Source: Mycolicibacterium lacusdiani
GTDB taxonomy: Bacteria > Actinomycetota > Actinomycetes > Mycobacteriales > Mycobacteriaceae
NCBI RefSeq assembly: GCF_021916785.1
Contig: NZ_JAKCFC010000001.1
Location: 124,001 to 188,000, forward strand
Direction of reading: 5' to 3'
DNA length: 64,000 nt
The notes beneath the pieces are model-generated. The model was not told the origin of the DNA. It saw nothing but the letters and a program-made list of their open reading frames with translations, and did no database searches. A program made the position numbers and the translations under genes. Below are positions 8,201 through 15,652 of the stretch, piece after piece; the first letter of the stretch is position 1, and every line of letters begins with the position of its first letter.

Positions 8201-8839
8201 ATGACCAGTGTCGTGGACCGAATCGAAGCCCCATTCACAGCCGACCACCCCGTCGAGCCACCGAAACCCGAGGGCAACCCAGGGCTCATCGGTCTACCGC
8301 TCATCATCCCGGGCGCCATCGGGCTGGGTGCGACGAACACCGGTCTCGTAAGTGTCTCTGCGGCAGCGATACCCGTCCTCGTCTCCGCGACGGCGATCGG
8401 CCTGCTGGTCACCACCATCTGGTCGGCGGCCCTACGTCAGAACGTCAACGCGACGATCTACGGCACGTTCTTCGGCTTCTACGGCAGCTACGGCGTTCTG
8501 GCACTTGGCTTCGCCCACGACTGGTTCGGCATCGCCGAGGCTGACGTCCGTCAGACCACCGCGCTGTGGCTGGCCAGCTGGCTGCTGTCGATCGGCCTGC
8601 TGACCGCCCTGACGATCCGGCTGCCGTGGCTCTACCCGGCCGTTCTGGCGATCGTGGACCTGGCGCTGGTGCTGCTCCTGATCGGCAACCAGACCGGGAG
8701 CACCGTGGCGAACCAGGCCGCAGGCTGGCTGATCTTCGCCTTCGCGGGCATCGTCGTCTACTTCTACTTCGCCGCGCTGTGGGAGGAACTGGGGGGCACG
8801 GCGCTGCCGCTCGGCCGCGTCCTGGTCGGCTCGGACTGA
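8201..8839 (+). CDS. GPR1/FUN34/YaaH (AceTr) family acetate/succinate transporter-like protein
   Basis: The 212-residue protein carries the family signature NPGLIGLP (residues 26-33) just before the first membrane segment. Six hydrophobic helices follow, with the conserved YGTFFGFYGSYGV block in the third. Family members (SatP in E. coli, Ato1 in yeast) import acetate and succinate with protons; the narrow pore has conserved aromatic residues. It is a single gene, convergent with the secreted protein gene 3 bases downstream. The family call is good; transport of acetate specifically is family knowledge, not shown here. Confidence 0.8.
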   Translation: MTSVVDRIEAPFTADHPVEPPKPEGNPGLIGLPLIIPGAIGLGATNTGLVSVSAAAIPVLVSATAIGLLVTTIWSAALRQNVNATIYGTFFGFYGSYGVLALGFAHDWFGIAEADVRQTTALWLASWLLSIGLLTALTIRLPWLYPAVLAIVDLALVLLLIGNQTGSTVANQAAGWLIFAFAGIVVYFYFAALWEELGGTALPLGRVLVGSD

Positions 8840-8842
8840 CCG

Positions 8843-9763
8843 CTAGCCGCCGAACGTCGTGGTTCCCTCCGGACCCACCTGGAAGCCTTGGGTGGCGCCT
8901 GCCAACGTCCCGTAGCAGGCGACTCCGCCGGTCACGGCCATGCAGGTGGAGCCCGACCCGTTGACGCGGTAGCCGACCGGCAGCTGGCGTACGTTGCCCG
9001 GGTAGGCCGGCTGGTCGAACTTCGGGTCGTCAGTCCGGCGGATCCCCGCGCTGCCGGGCAGCTGCGCGAACACCTCGTTCTCGCCGGCCGCCACACCGGG
9101 AAGGGCTCCGTTGCAACCGATCTCGCCGCCGCTGAACACGACGATCGAACACGTCAGGCCGCCGTCGACGGTGAACACCGGGAACAGGTTCTTGGCTCCG
9201 GTGCCGACGATGTAGGTGTCGTCGCCCACGACGAAGTCGTTGGGGTCCGGAAATCCCTGGGGCAGACCGTCGGTCGCCGGGCCGATGCCGGTGCGGCCGG
9301 GGGAGACGATCATCCACTGGGCAGCCGGGCTGCCCTTCGTGCACGCCGTACGCGGTCCCGGGCCAACGGCGCACTCGAAGTCGCCGAACACGAGTTTCTG
9401 ACCGTCGTGCAGCACCGGGGCGGCGTCACCGGACGCCTTGACGAAACGGGGATTGGACGTGGCACGAAGTCCGCGGGCATTGACGTCGGCAGCCAGGACG
9501 ATCTCGTTGACGCCGATCAGCGTCGCAGGCAGCTTGCCGTCGCAGCCTGCGGTTCCGCGAGAAGGCTGTATCGAGCACAGCAGCCCGTCCGGGGTCTGGA
9601 AGTAGGCCTCACCGTCGGCGACGAACGCATCTGGCGCGACCGTCGCGTAACCACTCAGATCGGGCATCGGAGCCTCGGCCCGGGCGGATGGGGCCATGGA
9701 CGTGGTGACGGTCGCCGCCGTCATGGCGAGGACCGAGGCCAGGAGTACCAGTGCAGATCGCAT
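8843..9763 (-). CDS. secreted mycobacterial protein with four cysteine pairs
   Basis: The 306-residue product has a cleavable signal peptide (about residues 1-30, ending SARAEA) and no other membrane segment. Eight cysteines occur as pairs spaced 10-15 residues apart in similar contexts: LLCSIQ/AGCDG, FECAV/TACTK, LTCSI/IGCNG and STCMA/VACYG. This suggests a four-fold repeated, disulfide-stabilised beta unit. It resembles conserved hypothetical secreted proteins of mycobacteria; the function is unknown. The gene ends 3 bases from the convergent transporter gene. Confidence 0.75.
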   Translation of the reverse strand: MRSALVLLASVLAMTAATVTTSMAPSARAEAPMPDLSGYATVAPDAFVADGEAYFQTPDGLLCSIQPSRGTAGCDGKLPATLIGVNEIVLAADVNARGLRATSNPRFVKASGDAAPVLHDGQKLVFGDFECAVGPGPRTACTKGSPAAQWMIVSPGRTGIGPATDGLPQGFPDPNDFVVGDDTYIVGTGAKNLFPVFTVDGGLTCSIVVFSGGEIGCNGALPGVAAGENEVFAQLPGSAGIRRTDDPKFDQPAYPGNVRQLPVGYRVNGSGSTCMAVTGGVACYGTLAGATQGFQVGPEGTTTFGG

Positions 9764-9863
9764 TGCCTAGCAATGTAGGCGATGCCGAGCGCCAGCCCGA
9801 ATTCTCGAAGAACGCGTAGTCCTACTCGTGGGCATCGCCGCGCCGGCCCGGCATGCTGATGTC

Positions 9864-11198
9864 ATGGCCTTCACCAAGCCCGCGTCGGACGTACCCGAGG
9901 TCGCAGGCGAGACCAACCCGGGACGCGACCGCGCCGTGGACGTCGCCCGGCTCGGCGCCCTGGTGGTCGTCATGTTCGGGCACTGCGCGCTGCTGCTCGC
10001 GACCATCGACACCCGCGGGCTTCGCATCGGCAACCTGCTCGGCGAGATACCCGATCTCGCCCCGCTCACGTGGGTCGCGCAGATCATGCCGCTGTTCTTC
10101 CTCGCAGGTGGCGCTGCCGGCGCCTACGGGTGGCGGCCCGGTACGCCCTGGGGTGCCTGGCTGTTCACCCGCGCTCAACGCCTGTGCCGACCCGCGTTCT
10201 GGTACCTGGCGGCCTGGACGGTGGGCGTGCTCGTCGTCCGCGTCGTGCTCGGCCCGGCATCCGCGGCAGGCATCGGGCGCGAATCCGTGGCGCTGCTGTG
10301 GTTCCTCGGCGTCTACCTGGTCGCCCTGGCGTTCGTACCGGCGCTGATGCGCCTCGGATCGTGGCGCGGCGTCGCCGCCGTGGTCGTGGGTCTCATCGCA
10401 GCCGCGGCGGTCGTCGACGGGATCCGCATCGCGGTCGGCACACCGTGGGCCGGCGCGGCCAACCTGCTGATCGTCTGGCTGATCCCCGTGGTCATCGGCG
10501 TGGGCTACGCCAAGAAGCTGGTGCTGCCGCGCCCGGCGCTGGCGGTGGCGGCCGCCGCGCTGGCCGCCCAGGTGGTCGTCGCGCTGGCGGGACCCTACGA
10601 GGTTGCCCTGGTGGTGACCGGCGCCGAGCGGATGTCCAACGTGTCACCCCCCACGCTGCTGCTCGCGCTGCACTGCACCTGGATGTCATGCGCCTTCGTC
10701 GCCGCGTCCGGCCCGATCCGGCGATGGGCGAGCCGGCCGCGGGTCTGGCGGGTGGTCGCCACGGGCAACGGCGGAGCGATGACCATCTACCTCTGGCACA
10801 TTCCGGCGATCGCCGCCGCCACCTTCGCGCTACACGCCTTCGGCCTCGACGCCTACGAGGTCGACGCCCCGGGGTTCTGGGGCCTGCTCGCCTTGCGGGC
10901 CGTGGTGTTCGCAGTGGTCATGGCAACCGCGTTCTGGCTGCTCTCGCCGCTGGAACACCTTCGATTGCCATGGTGGGATGCCACCAGCAGCGCAACCGGG
11001 GTCAGGTCGACCGTTGGCGGTGTGCTGGTCTGCGTGGCGGGTGTCGCGCTGGTGCTGATGGCGAAGAACGGGCTGACCGGCGTCGACGGCTGGGCCACGC
11101 TGGGGTGCTTCCTCGCAGCCGCGGTGGCAGCCCGGGTCAGCATCGGGTCGTCGGCGACTCAGGACTCCAGCCGCGCCCGCACCGCAGCCAGCCGCTGA
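9864..11198 (+). CDS. acyltransferase-3 family membrane protein
   Basis: The 444-residue protein has ten or more membrane helices. The opening motif is that of the acyltransferase-3 family (RDRAVDVARLGALVVVMFGH, with the family His in helix 1). IMPLFFLAGGAAGAYGW and YLWHIPAIAA are also typical of these membrane O-acyltransferases, which modify sugars, lipids or glycans at the cytoplasmic membrane. The ATG at 9864 is preferred: a weak -10-like CATGCT lies six bases before it. An in-frame GTG exists at 9828. Its 3' end overlaps the convergent gene by 40 bases. The acceptor is unknown. Confidence 0.75.
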   Translation: MAFTKPASDVPEVAGETNPGRDRAVDVARLGALVVVMFGHCALLLATIDTRGLRIGNLLGEIPDLAPLTWVAQIMPLFFLAGGAAGAYGWRPGTPWGAWLFTRAQRLCRPAFWYLAAWTVGVLVVRVVLGPASAAGIGRESVALLWFLGVYLVALAFVPALMRLGSWRGVAAVVVGLIAAAAVVDGIRIAVGTPWAGAANLLIVWLIPVVIGVGYAKKLVLPRPALAVAAAALAAQVVVALAGPYEVALVVTGAERMSNVSPPTLLLALHCTWMSCAFVAASGPIRRWASRPRVWRVVATGNGGAMTIYLWHIPAIAAATFALHAFGLDAYEVDAPGFWGLLALRAVVFAVVMATAFWLLSPLEHLRLPWWDATSSATGVRSTVGGVLVCVAGVALVLMAKNGLTGVDGWATLGCFLAAAVAARVSIGSSATQDSSRARTAASR

Positions 11199-11521
11199 CG
11201 GAGTTCCGGCTCGGTGATGATCCCGCGGACCATCAGTGAATGGGCCAGCGACATCAACTGGCTCTCCGGGTAGGGCAGCGCGGAGTACACGCTCGCCGAC
11301 AGCGCATCCTCCTCGTCGCGGCGCGCGGTGAAGTCGGGAGCGATCGATCCGCACGACGACTGGTCGAGGGCATCGCAGAGCCCGTCGAGACTGGTCTTCC
11401 AGGGCGGTACCGGGTTCTCGACGCCGTACTTGGCCGCCATCTTCGGCCACACCTGGCCGCGCTCGACGATGCTCTGCAACGTCTCGCTCTCGACGGGCCC
11501 GATCTCGCGGGATGTGCTCAC
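11159..11521 (-). CDS. small SCNase/nitrile hydratase accessory protein (P15K-like)
   Basis: This 120-residue protein is the third gene of a cobalt-hydratase operon. It ends in a helical segment (LPYPESQLMSLAHSLMVRG followed by ITEPELRQRL) like the N-terminal half of nitrile hydratase beta chains. Thiocyanate hydrolase operons carry a small accessory gene (P15K) of this kind after the gamma gene, needed for cobalt insertion; assignment to that role is inferred from size, similarity and position. GTG 11521 has GGGAG upstream and follows the gamma-like stop by 16 bases. The 3' end overlaps the convergent acyltransferase gene by 40 bases. Confidence 0.6.
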   Translation of the reverse strand: MSTSREIGPVESETLQSIVERGQVWPKMAAKYGVENPVPPWKTSLDGLCDALDQSSCGSIAPDFTARRDEEDALSASVYSALPYPESQLMSLAHSLMVRGIITEPELRQRLAAVRARLES

Positions 11522-11537
11522 GATGTGCTCCCGGCGG

Positions 11538-12269
11538 TCATTCGGCGGCGGGGTGGACGGCGGGACGGGTGTCGACGATCACGTTCGACGTGACGCCGGG
11601 CTTCGGCAGGGCAACGCCGATGAGACTGTCCCGGGTGACGATCTCGGCGAGCTGGTCCTCGGACCAGCCGTCGGTGCCGTCGGGACGCATCGGCATCACC
11701 ATGAAGCGGTGCTTCTGGTTCGAGTCCTGGACGCGCACCTCGACGTCGTCGGGCAGGTAGAGGCCGAACTCGGCGAGCACCTGCCGCGGCCACCGGACGA
11801 GGCGACGGCGGTAGTTCGGCGTGCGGTACCACTCCGGCGAGTTGCCGAGGATGGGCCGGGGGTAGCACGAACACAGAGCGCAGACGATGACGTTGTGCAC
11901 CGTCGGGGTGTCCTCCAGGATCGAGAACGCCGTGAAGTCGCTGGGCGTGCCGAAGCCGGTCGGCTCCATCCAGTCGACGCCCACCTCCTTGCTGGCCGTC
12001 ATCGGCTCCGCCAGGGCGAGGGCCTTGAAGTCGGGGTCGAGCCACGCGCGGGCAACCAGGCGGGCGGCCGGTGCGGGCCCGATCTGTTCGGCGAACTCGG
12101 TGAAACGGCGGTGCTCCTCGGCGGTGAAGATGCCCTTCTCGATGCACAGTTCGCGCAGCGCGATCTCGAGCACTTCGAAGTCGGTGATCTCGTCGACCAT
12201 CGGTTTCACGGTCCGGTCGTGGTCGTGGTCGTGATCGTGGCCGTGGCCGTGGCCGTGATCGTGTGTCAC
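11538..12269 (-). CDS. scnC: thiocyanate hydrolase gamma-like / nitrile hydratase alpha-like cobalt subunit
   Basis: The 243-residue protein has the metal-claw motif VCALCSC (Cys130, Cys133, Cys135), which in this superfamily binds low-spin Co(III) through post-translationally oxidised cysteines. The following YPRPILGNSPEWYRTPNYRR and later SNQKHRF and EDQLAEIVTRDSLIGVALP stretches recall the gamma subunit of Thiobacillus thioparus thiocyanate hydrolase, also 243 residues in my recollection. So does the His/Asp/Gly-rich N-terminus (residues 3-18). The reaction would be SCN- + 2 H2O to COS + NH3 + OH-. GTG 12269 is set by GAGGAG upstream. A nitrile hydratase alpha chain is the alternative. Confidence 0.72.
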   Translation of the reverse strand: MTHDHGHGHGHDHDHDHDRTVKPMVDEITDFEVLEIALRELCIEKGIFTAEEHRRFTEFAEQIGPAPAARLVARAWLDPDFKALALAEPMTASKEVGVDWMEPTGFGTPSDFTAFSILEDTPTVHNVIVCALCSCYPRPILGNSPEWYRTPNYRRRLVRWPRQVLAEFGLYLPDDVEVRVQDSNQKHRFMVMPMRPDGTDGWSEDQLAEIVTRDSLIGVALPKPGVTSNVIVDTRPAVHPAAE

Positions 12270-12298
12270 GTGCTCTCCTCGGTGTTGCGGTGGCGCGC

Positions 12299-13135
12299 TC
12301 AGGCCGGCCGCAGCCAGCGTTCGGGAATCTCGGTGCGTAGGGAGTCGGTAGCCGTGCCCGTGTAGCCGTGCCACAGGTCGGCCATGGTGAAGCGCACGAC
12401 GTAGAACCACTCGGGTTGGGCGTCGGGGCGGTCCCACGTCTCGTCCTCGGCTGCCGGGCTCTCATAGGCGACCGCTGCGATCTCGCCGGTGGCGCCGCGG
12501 ACGTACTCCGGGGTGCGGGTGTAGAACAGCACCGGCAGTTCGCGCACGACGACGGCGTCGCCGACGGCGAAGCGGGGTTCACCGGCCTTGCCGGCGTAGA
12601 CCTGTGGGTCGCCCTTGCCGACGGCGTGCAGGTGGTGTGCGTTGCGCTTCACCGCCGAGCCGTCGCCCTCGAACTTGGGCCGGGCCTCGGGGCGTCGGCC
12701 GTCGAGCCCGCCCGCGTAGCGGTCGGCCACCTCGGCCATGCGTTCGCTCAGCTCGGTCAACCCGATGTGATGCTTCTCGACGAGGATCCGCGCCACCGAG
12801 AGCAACCAGCGCCCGTAGTACGGCAGGCCCAGGTAGACCGCGCGGCCCACGTCGACGTTGCCCATCCGCCGGCGCTCCTCGGAGAGCCAGATGCCCCGCC
12901 AGGCCAGCACCTCGCAGATGACGTAGGTCATGTGCTCCCACAGTTCGTACTGCTTGTTCTCGTACTTCATGGGAGCGTCGGGTTCCCCGCCGACGTCGTG
13001 CACCGGCTTCAGGTACGCGGTGAGTCGTGCGTGGTCGAGCAGATCGGGCGTGGGAGCGTCGGGGAGTTCGGGATAGGCGGACTCGAGCCGGGCGACCAGG
13101 TCGAGTTGAGCGGCACGTTCTGCGGCAGTACTCAT
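12299..13135 (-). CDS. fused thiocyanate hydrolase beta/alpha-like (nitrile hydratase beta-like) subunit
   Basis: The N-terminal half of this 278-residue protein (KPVHDVGGEPDAPMKYENK, then CEVLAWRGIWLSEERRR and VYLGLPYYGRWLL) looks like the SCNase beta subunit. Its C-terminal half (VGDAVVVRELPVLFYTRTPE, ATGEIAAVAYESPAAEDE, TEIPERWL) looks like the SCNase alpha subunit. In T. thioparus these are separate chains; here they form one polypeptide in the order beta then alpha, as in a nitrile hydratase beta chain. It is the first gene of the operon, 29 bases before the gamma-like gene. GGAGAGG precedes the ATG by about ten bases. Confidence 0.72.
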   Translation of the reverse strand: MSTAAERAAQLDLVARLESAYPELPDAPTPDLLDHARLTAYLKPVHDVGGEPDAPMKYENKQYELWEHMTYVICEVLAWRGIWLSEERRRMGNVDVGRAVYLGLPYYGRWLLSVARILVEKHHIGLTELSERMAEVADRYAGGLDGRRPEARPKFEGDGSAVKRNAHHLHAVGKGDPQVYAGKAGEPRFAVGDAVVVRELPVLFYTRTPEYVRGATGEIAAVAYESPAAEDETWDRPDAQPEWFYVVRFTMADLWHGYTGTATDSLRTEIPERWLRPA

Positions 13136-13143
13136 GGCGTCCC

Positions 13144-13176
13144 CGGCCTCTCCCCGGTCGCTTCGCTCGCCCCGGG
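13144..13176. repeat. short dispersed repeat (GAGCGAAGCGACCGGGG type)
   Basis: Read on the minus strand this stretch contains GAGCGAAGCGACCGGGG immediately upstream of the SCNase-like operon. The same word recurs at 57670-57686 inside the 5' end of pgsA2. In both places it lies in the sense orientation at the 5' end of a gene. It is GC-rich and provides the ribosome-site-like GGAGAGG here. It resembles small GC-rich repeats scattered in mycobacterial genomes; the copy number elsewhere cannot be seen. Confidence 0.45.
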
Positions 13177-13278
13177 TGTTTCAACACTGGCTAGCGGGCC
13201 AAATCTAGATCAACCAAGGGCCGAGGCGGCAGGAATCGGCCGAATCCGTACCCGCGCGGACCCGTCGGAGTCGTTCGG

Positions 13279-13284
13279 TAGGGT
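13279..13284 (+). promoter_or_regulatory. leaderless -10 box of tex (TAGGGT)
   Basis: TAGGGT stands six bases before the GTG start of tex, which points to a leaderless transcript. Confidence 0.5.
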
Positions 13285-13290
13285 CGCCGC

Positions 13291-15648
13291 GTGACTTCGA
13301 CCCCGCCCGTCAAGACCGTAAACGCCCGTCTCGCTGCGGAACTCGCCGTGGGGGAGGCCCAGGTGGCAGCCGCGGTCCGGCTGCTCGACGAGGGTTCGAC
13401 CGTCCCGTTCATCGCGCGCTACCGCAAGGAGGTCACCGGCAGCCTCGACGACGGCCAGCTGCGCACGCTGGAGGAACGTCTCGGCTATCTGCGCGAACTC
13501 GACGCCCGCCGGGTCGCGGTGCTGGCGTCGATCGAGGAGCAGGGCAAGCTCACCGACGAGCTGCGGACGGCGCTTTTGACTGCCGACACGAAGTCGCGGG
13601 TGGAGGACATCTACCTGCCGTACAAGCCCAAGCGAAGGACGAAGGCCCAGATCGCGCGCGAGGCCGGTCTCGAGCCGCTGGCCGACCGCCTGCTCGCCGA
13701 CCCGACGCTGGTCCCGGACGACGTGGCGGCAGAGTTCCTCAACGACGACGTGGCCGACGCCGCGGCGGCGCTCGACGGGGCGCGGCAGATCGTCATCGAG
13801 CGTGCCGCCGAGAACGCCGAGCTGGTCGGTGCGGTCCGCGCGAAGTTCTGGGCGGACGGCACGTTGCGCACGGCGCCGTCGTCGGAGGAGGTGGGTAGGA
13901 GCGCCGCGGCGCAGAAGTTCCGCGACTACTTCGACTACTCCGAGCCGTTGGAGAAGATGCCGTCGCACCGCGTGCTCGCCGTGATGCGCGGCGAGAAGGA
14001 GCAGGTGCTGGCGCTGACGTTCGACGGCGGCGACGACGAGCCCTACCAGGTGCTGGTGGCCCAGGCGCTCGGCGTCGACCTCAGTGCGCCGGGCGCCGCG
14101 ACGCCGTGGTTGGCCACCACCGTGCGCTTCGCGTGGCGGGTCAAGCTCATGGTCTCGGCCTCGGTCGACGCGCGAATCAAGCTGCGGCAGCGAGCCGAGC
14201 TGGACGCGGTGGCGGTCTTCGCCCGCAACCTGAAGGACCTGTTGCTCGCCGCGCCGGCAGGCACTCGCACGACGCTGGGTCTGGACCCCGGTTTCCGGAC
14301 CGGAGTGAAGGTCGCCGTCGTCGACGGCACCGGCAAGGTGGTCGACACGTGTGCGGTGTTCCCCCACCAGCCGCAGAAGCAGTGGGACGCCGCGAAGGCA
14401 ACGCTCGCCGCGCTCGTCGCGCGCCACGGCGTCGAGCTGATCGCCATCGGCAACGGCACGGCGTCGCGCGAGACCGACGCGCTGGCAACGGAACTCATCA
14501 CCGACATCCGGTCGGCCGGTGCCGCTGCGCCCGCGAAGGCCATCGTCAGCGAGGCCGGAGCCTCGGTGTACTCCGCATCGTCGTATGCCGCACACGAACT
14601 GCCCGACCTCGACGTCACCATCCGCGGGGCGGTGTCGATCGCGCGCCGCCTGCAGGACCCGCTCGCCGAACTCGTCAAGATCGATCCGAAGTCCATCGGC
14701 GTCGGTCAGTATCAGCACGACGTGACGCCCGGCATCCTGGCCCGCAGCCTCGACGCGGTCGTCGAGGACGCCGTCAACGCGGTCGGAGTCGACCTCAACA
14801 CCGCGTCGGTGCCGCTGCTGGCCCGGGTCTCCGGCGTGACGGACACCCTGGCCGAGGCCATCGTCGCGCACCGGGAGAAGGCGGGGCGATTCGACAGCCG
14901 CAAGGCGCTGCTGAAGGTTCCGCGGCTGGGGCCCAAGGCATTCGAGCAGTGCGCGGGCTTCCTGCGGATCAACGGCGGCACCGACCCCCTGGACGCCTCC
15001 GGCGTACACCCCGAGGCGTACCCGGTGGTGCGGCGCATCCTGGACCGCTCGGGCGTGACGCTCGCCGAACTGATCGGTGACGAGCGGTCGCTGCGGTCGC
15101 TGCGGCCCGCCGACTTCGCCGACGACCGCTTCGGCATCCCGACGGTCACCGACATTCTCGCCGAACTCGAGAAGCCGGGACGCGACCCGCGACCGGCGTT
15201 CACCACGGCCACGTTCGCGGCGGGCGTGGAGAAGGTGTCCGACCTCGAGCCGGGGATGATCCTCGAAGGCGTGGTGACCAACGTCGCGGCCTTCGGCGCG
15301 TTCGTCGACGTGGGCGTGCACCAGGACGGCCTCGTCCACGTCTCGGCGATGTCCGACCGCTACGTCTCCGACCCACACGAGGTGGTCAAGTCGGGTCAGG
15401 TGGTCAAGGTCAAGGTCCTCGAGGTGGACGTCGACCGGCAACGCATCGGCTTGAGCCTGCGACTCAACGACACACCGCAGCGCGAGCAGGGCAAGCGCAC
15501 CGACCGCGGTGGCCAGCCCCGTCGCGACCGGCCGCAGGCCGCGGAACAACGCCGCAACCCGAGGGCGGGCAACGACTCTCGCAAGAGTGCGCCCGCCGCA
15601 TCGGGGGCGATGGCCCAGGCGCTACGCGACGCCGGCTTCGGCCGGTGA
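13291..15648 (+). CDS. tex: Tex-family S1 RNA-binding transcription accessory protein
   Basis: The 785-residue protein has the full Tex architecture. There is an N-terminal Tex domain (VRLLDEGSTVPFIARYRKE), a YqgF/RNase H-like fold (TTLGLDPGFRTGVKVAVVDG, about residues 326-345), and helix-hairpin-helix repeats (PKAFEQCAGFLRI). A C-terminal S1 domain spans about residues 654-725 (FGAFVDVGVHQDGLVHVS), followed by a basic, disordered tail. Tex is a conserved cytoplasmic nucleic-acid-binding protein acting in transcription and RNA metabolism. Length is normal for the family. It is convergent with the mmpL gene 4 bases beyond its stop. Confidence 0.93.
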   Translation: MTSTPPVKTVNARLAAELAVGEAQVAAAVRLLDEGSTVPFIARYRKEVTGSLDDGQLRTLEERLGYLRELDARRVAVLASIEEQGKLTDELRTALLTADTKSRVEDIYLPYKPKRRTKAQIAREAGLEPLADRLLADPTLVPDDVAAEFLNDDVADAAAALDGARQIVIERAAENAELVGAVRAKFWADGTLRTAPSSEEVGRSAAAQKFRDYFDYSEPLEKMPSHRVLAVMRGEKEQVLALTFDGGDDEPYQVLVAQALGVDLSAPGAATPWLATTVRFAWRVKLMVSASVDARIKLRQRAELDAVAVFARNLKDLLLAAPAGTRTTLGLDPGFRTGVKVAVVDGTGKVVDTCAVFPHQPQKQWDAAKATLAALVARHGVELIAIGNGTASRETDALATELITDIRSAGAAAPAKAIVSEAGASVYSASSYAAHELPDLDVTIRGAVSIARRLQDPLAELVKIDPKSIGVGQYQHDVTPGILARSLDAVVEDAVNAVGVDLNTASVPLLARVSGVTDTLAEAIVAHREKAGRFDSRKALLKVPRLGPKAFEQCAGFLRINGGTDPLDASGVHPEAYPVVRRILDRSGVTLAELIGDERSLRSLRPADFADDRFGIPTVTDILAELEKPGRDPRPAFTTATFAAGVEKVSDLEPGMILEGVVTNVAAFGAFVDVGVHQDGLVHVSAMSDRYVSDPHEVVKSGQVVKVKVLEVDVDRQRIGLSLRLNDTPQREQGKRTDRGGQPRRDRPQAAEQRRNPRAGNDSRKSAPAASGAMAQALRDAGFGR

Positions 15649-15652
15649 CCCG

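Noticed and set aside
12299..13135. Plain nitrile hydratase beta subunit
   Set aside because: Not excluded, but both halves read more like the SCNase beta and alpha chains, so this was kept as the alternative.
13210..15549. A long minus-strand open frame (779 codons) opposite tex
   Set aside because: It is antisense to a clear Tex protein, is rich in Arg/His/Gly/Asp as expected of mirror frames in GC-rich DNA, and has no recognisable domain.
15634..15648. GC-rich hairpin at the end of tex as a terminator
   Set aside because: The stem is only four to five bases, lies inside the coding region and has no U-rich run.
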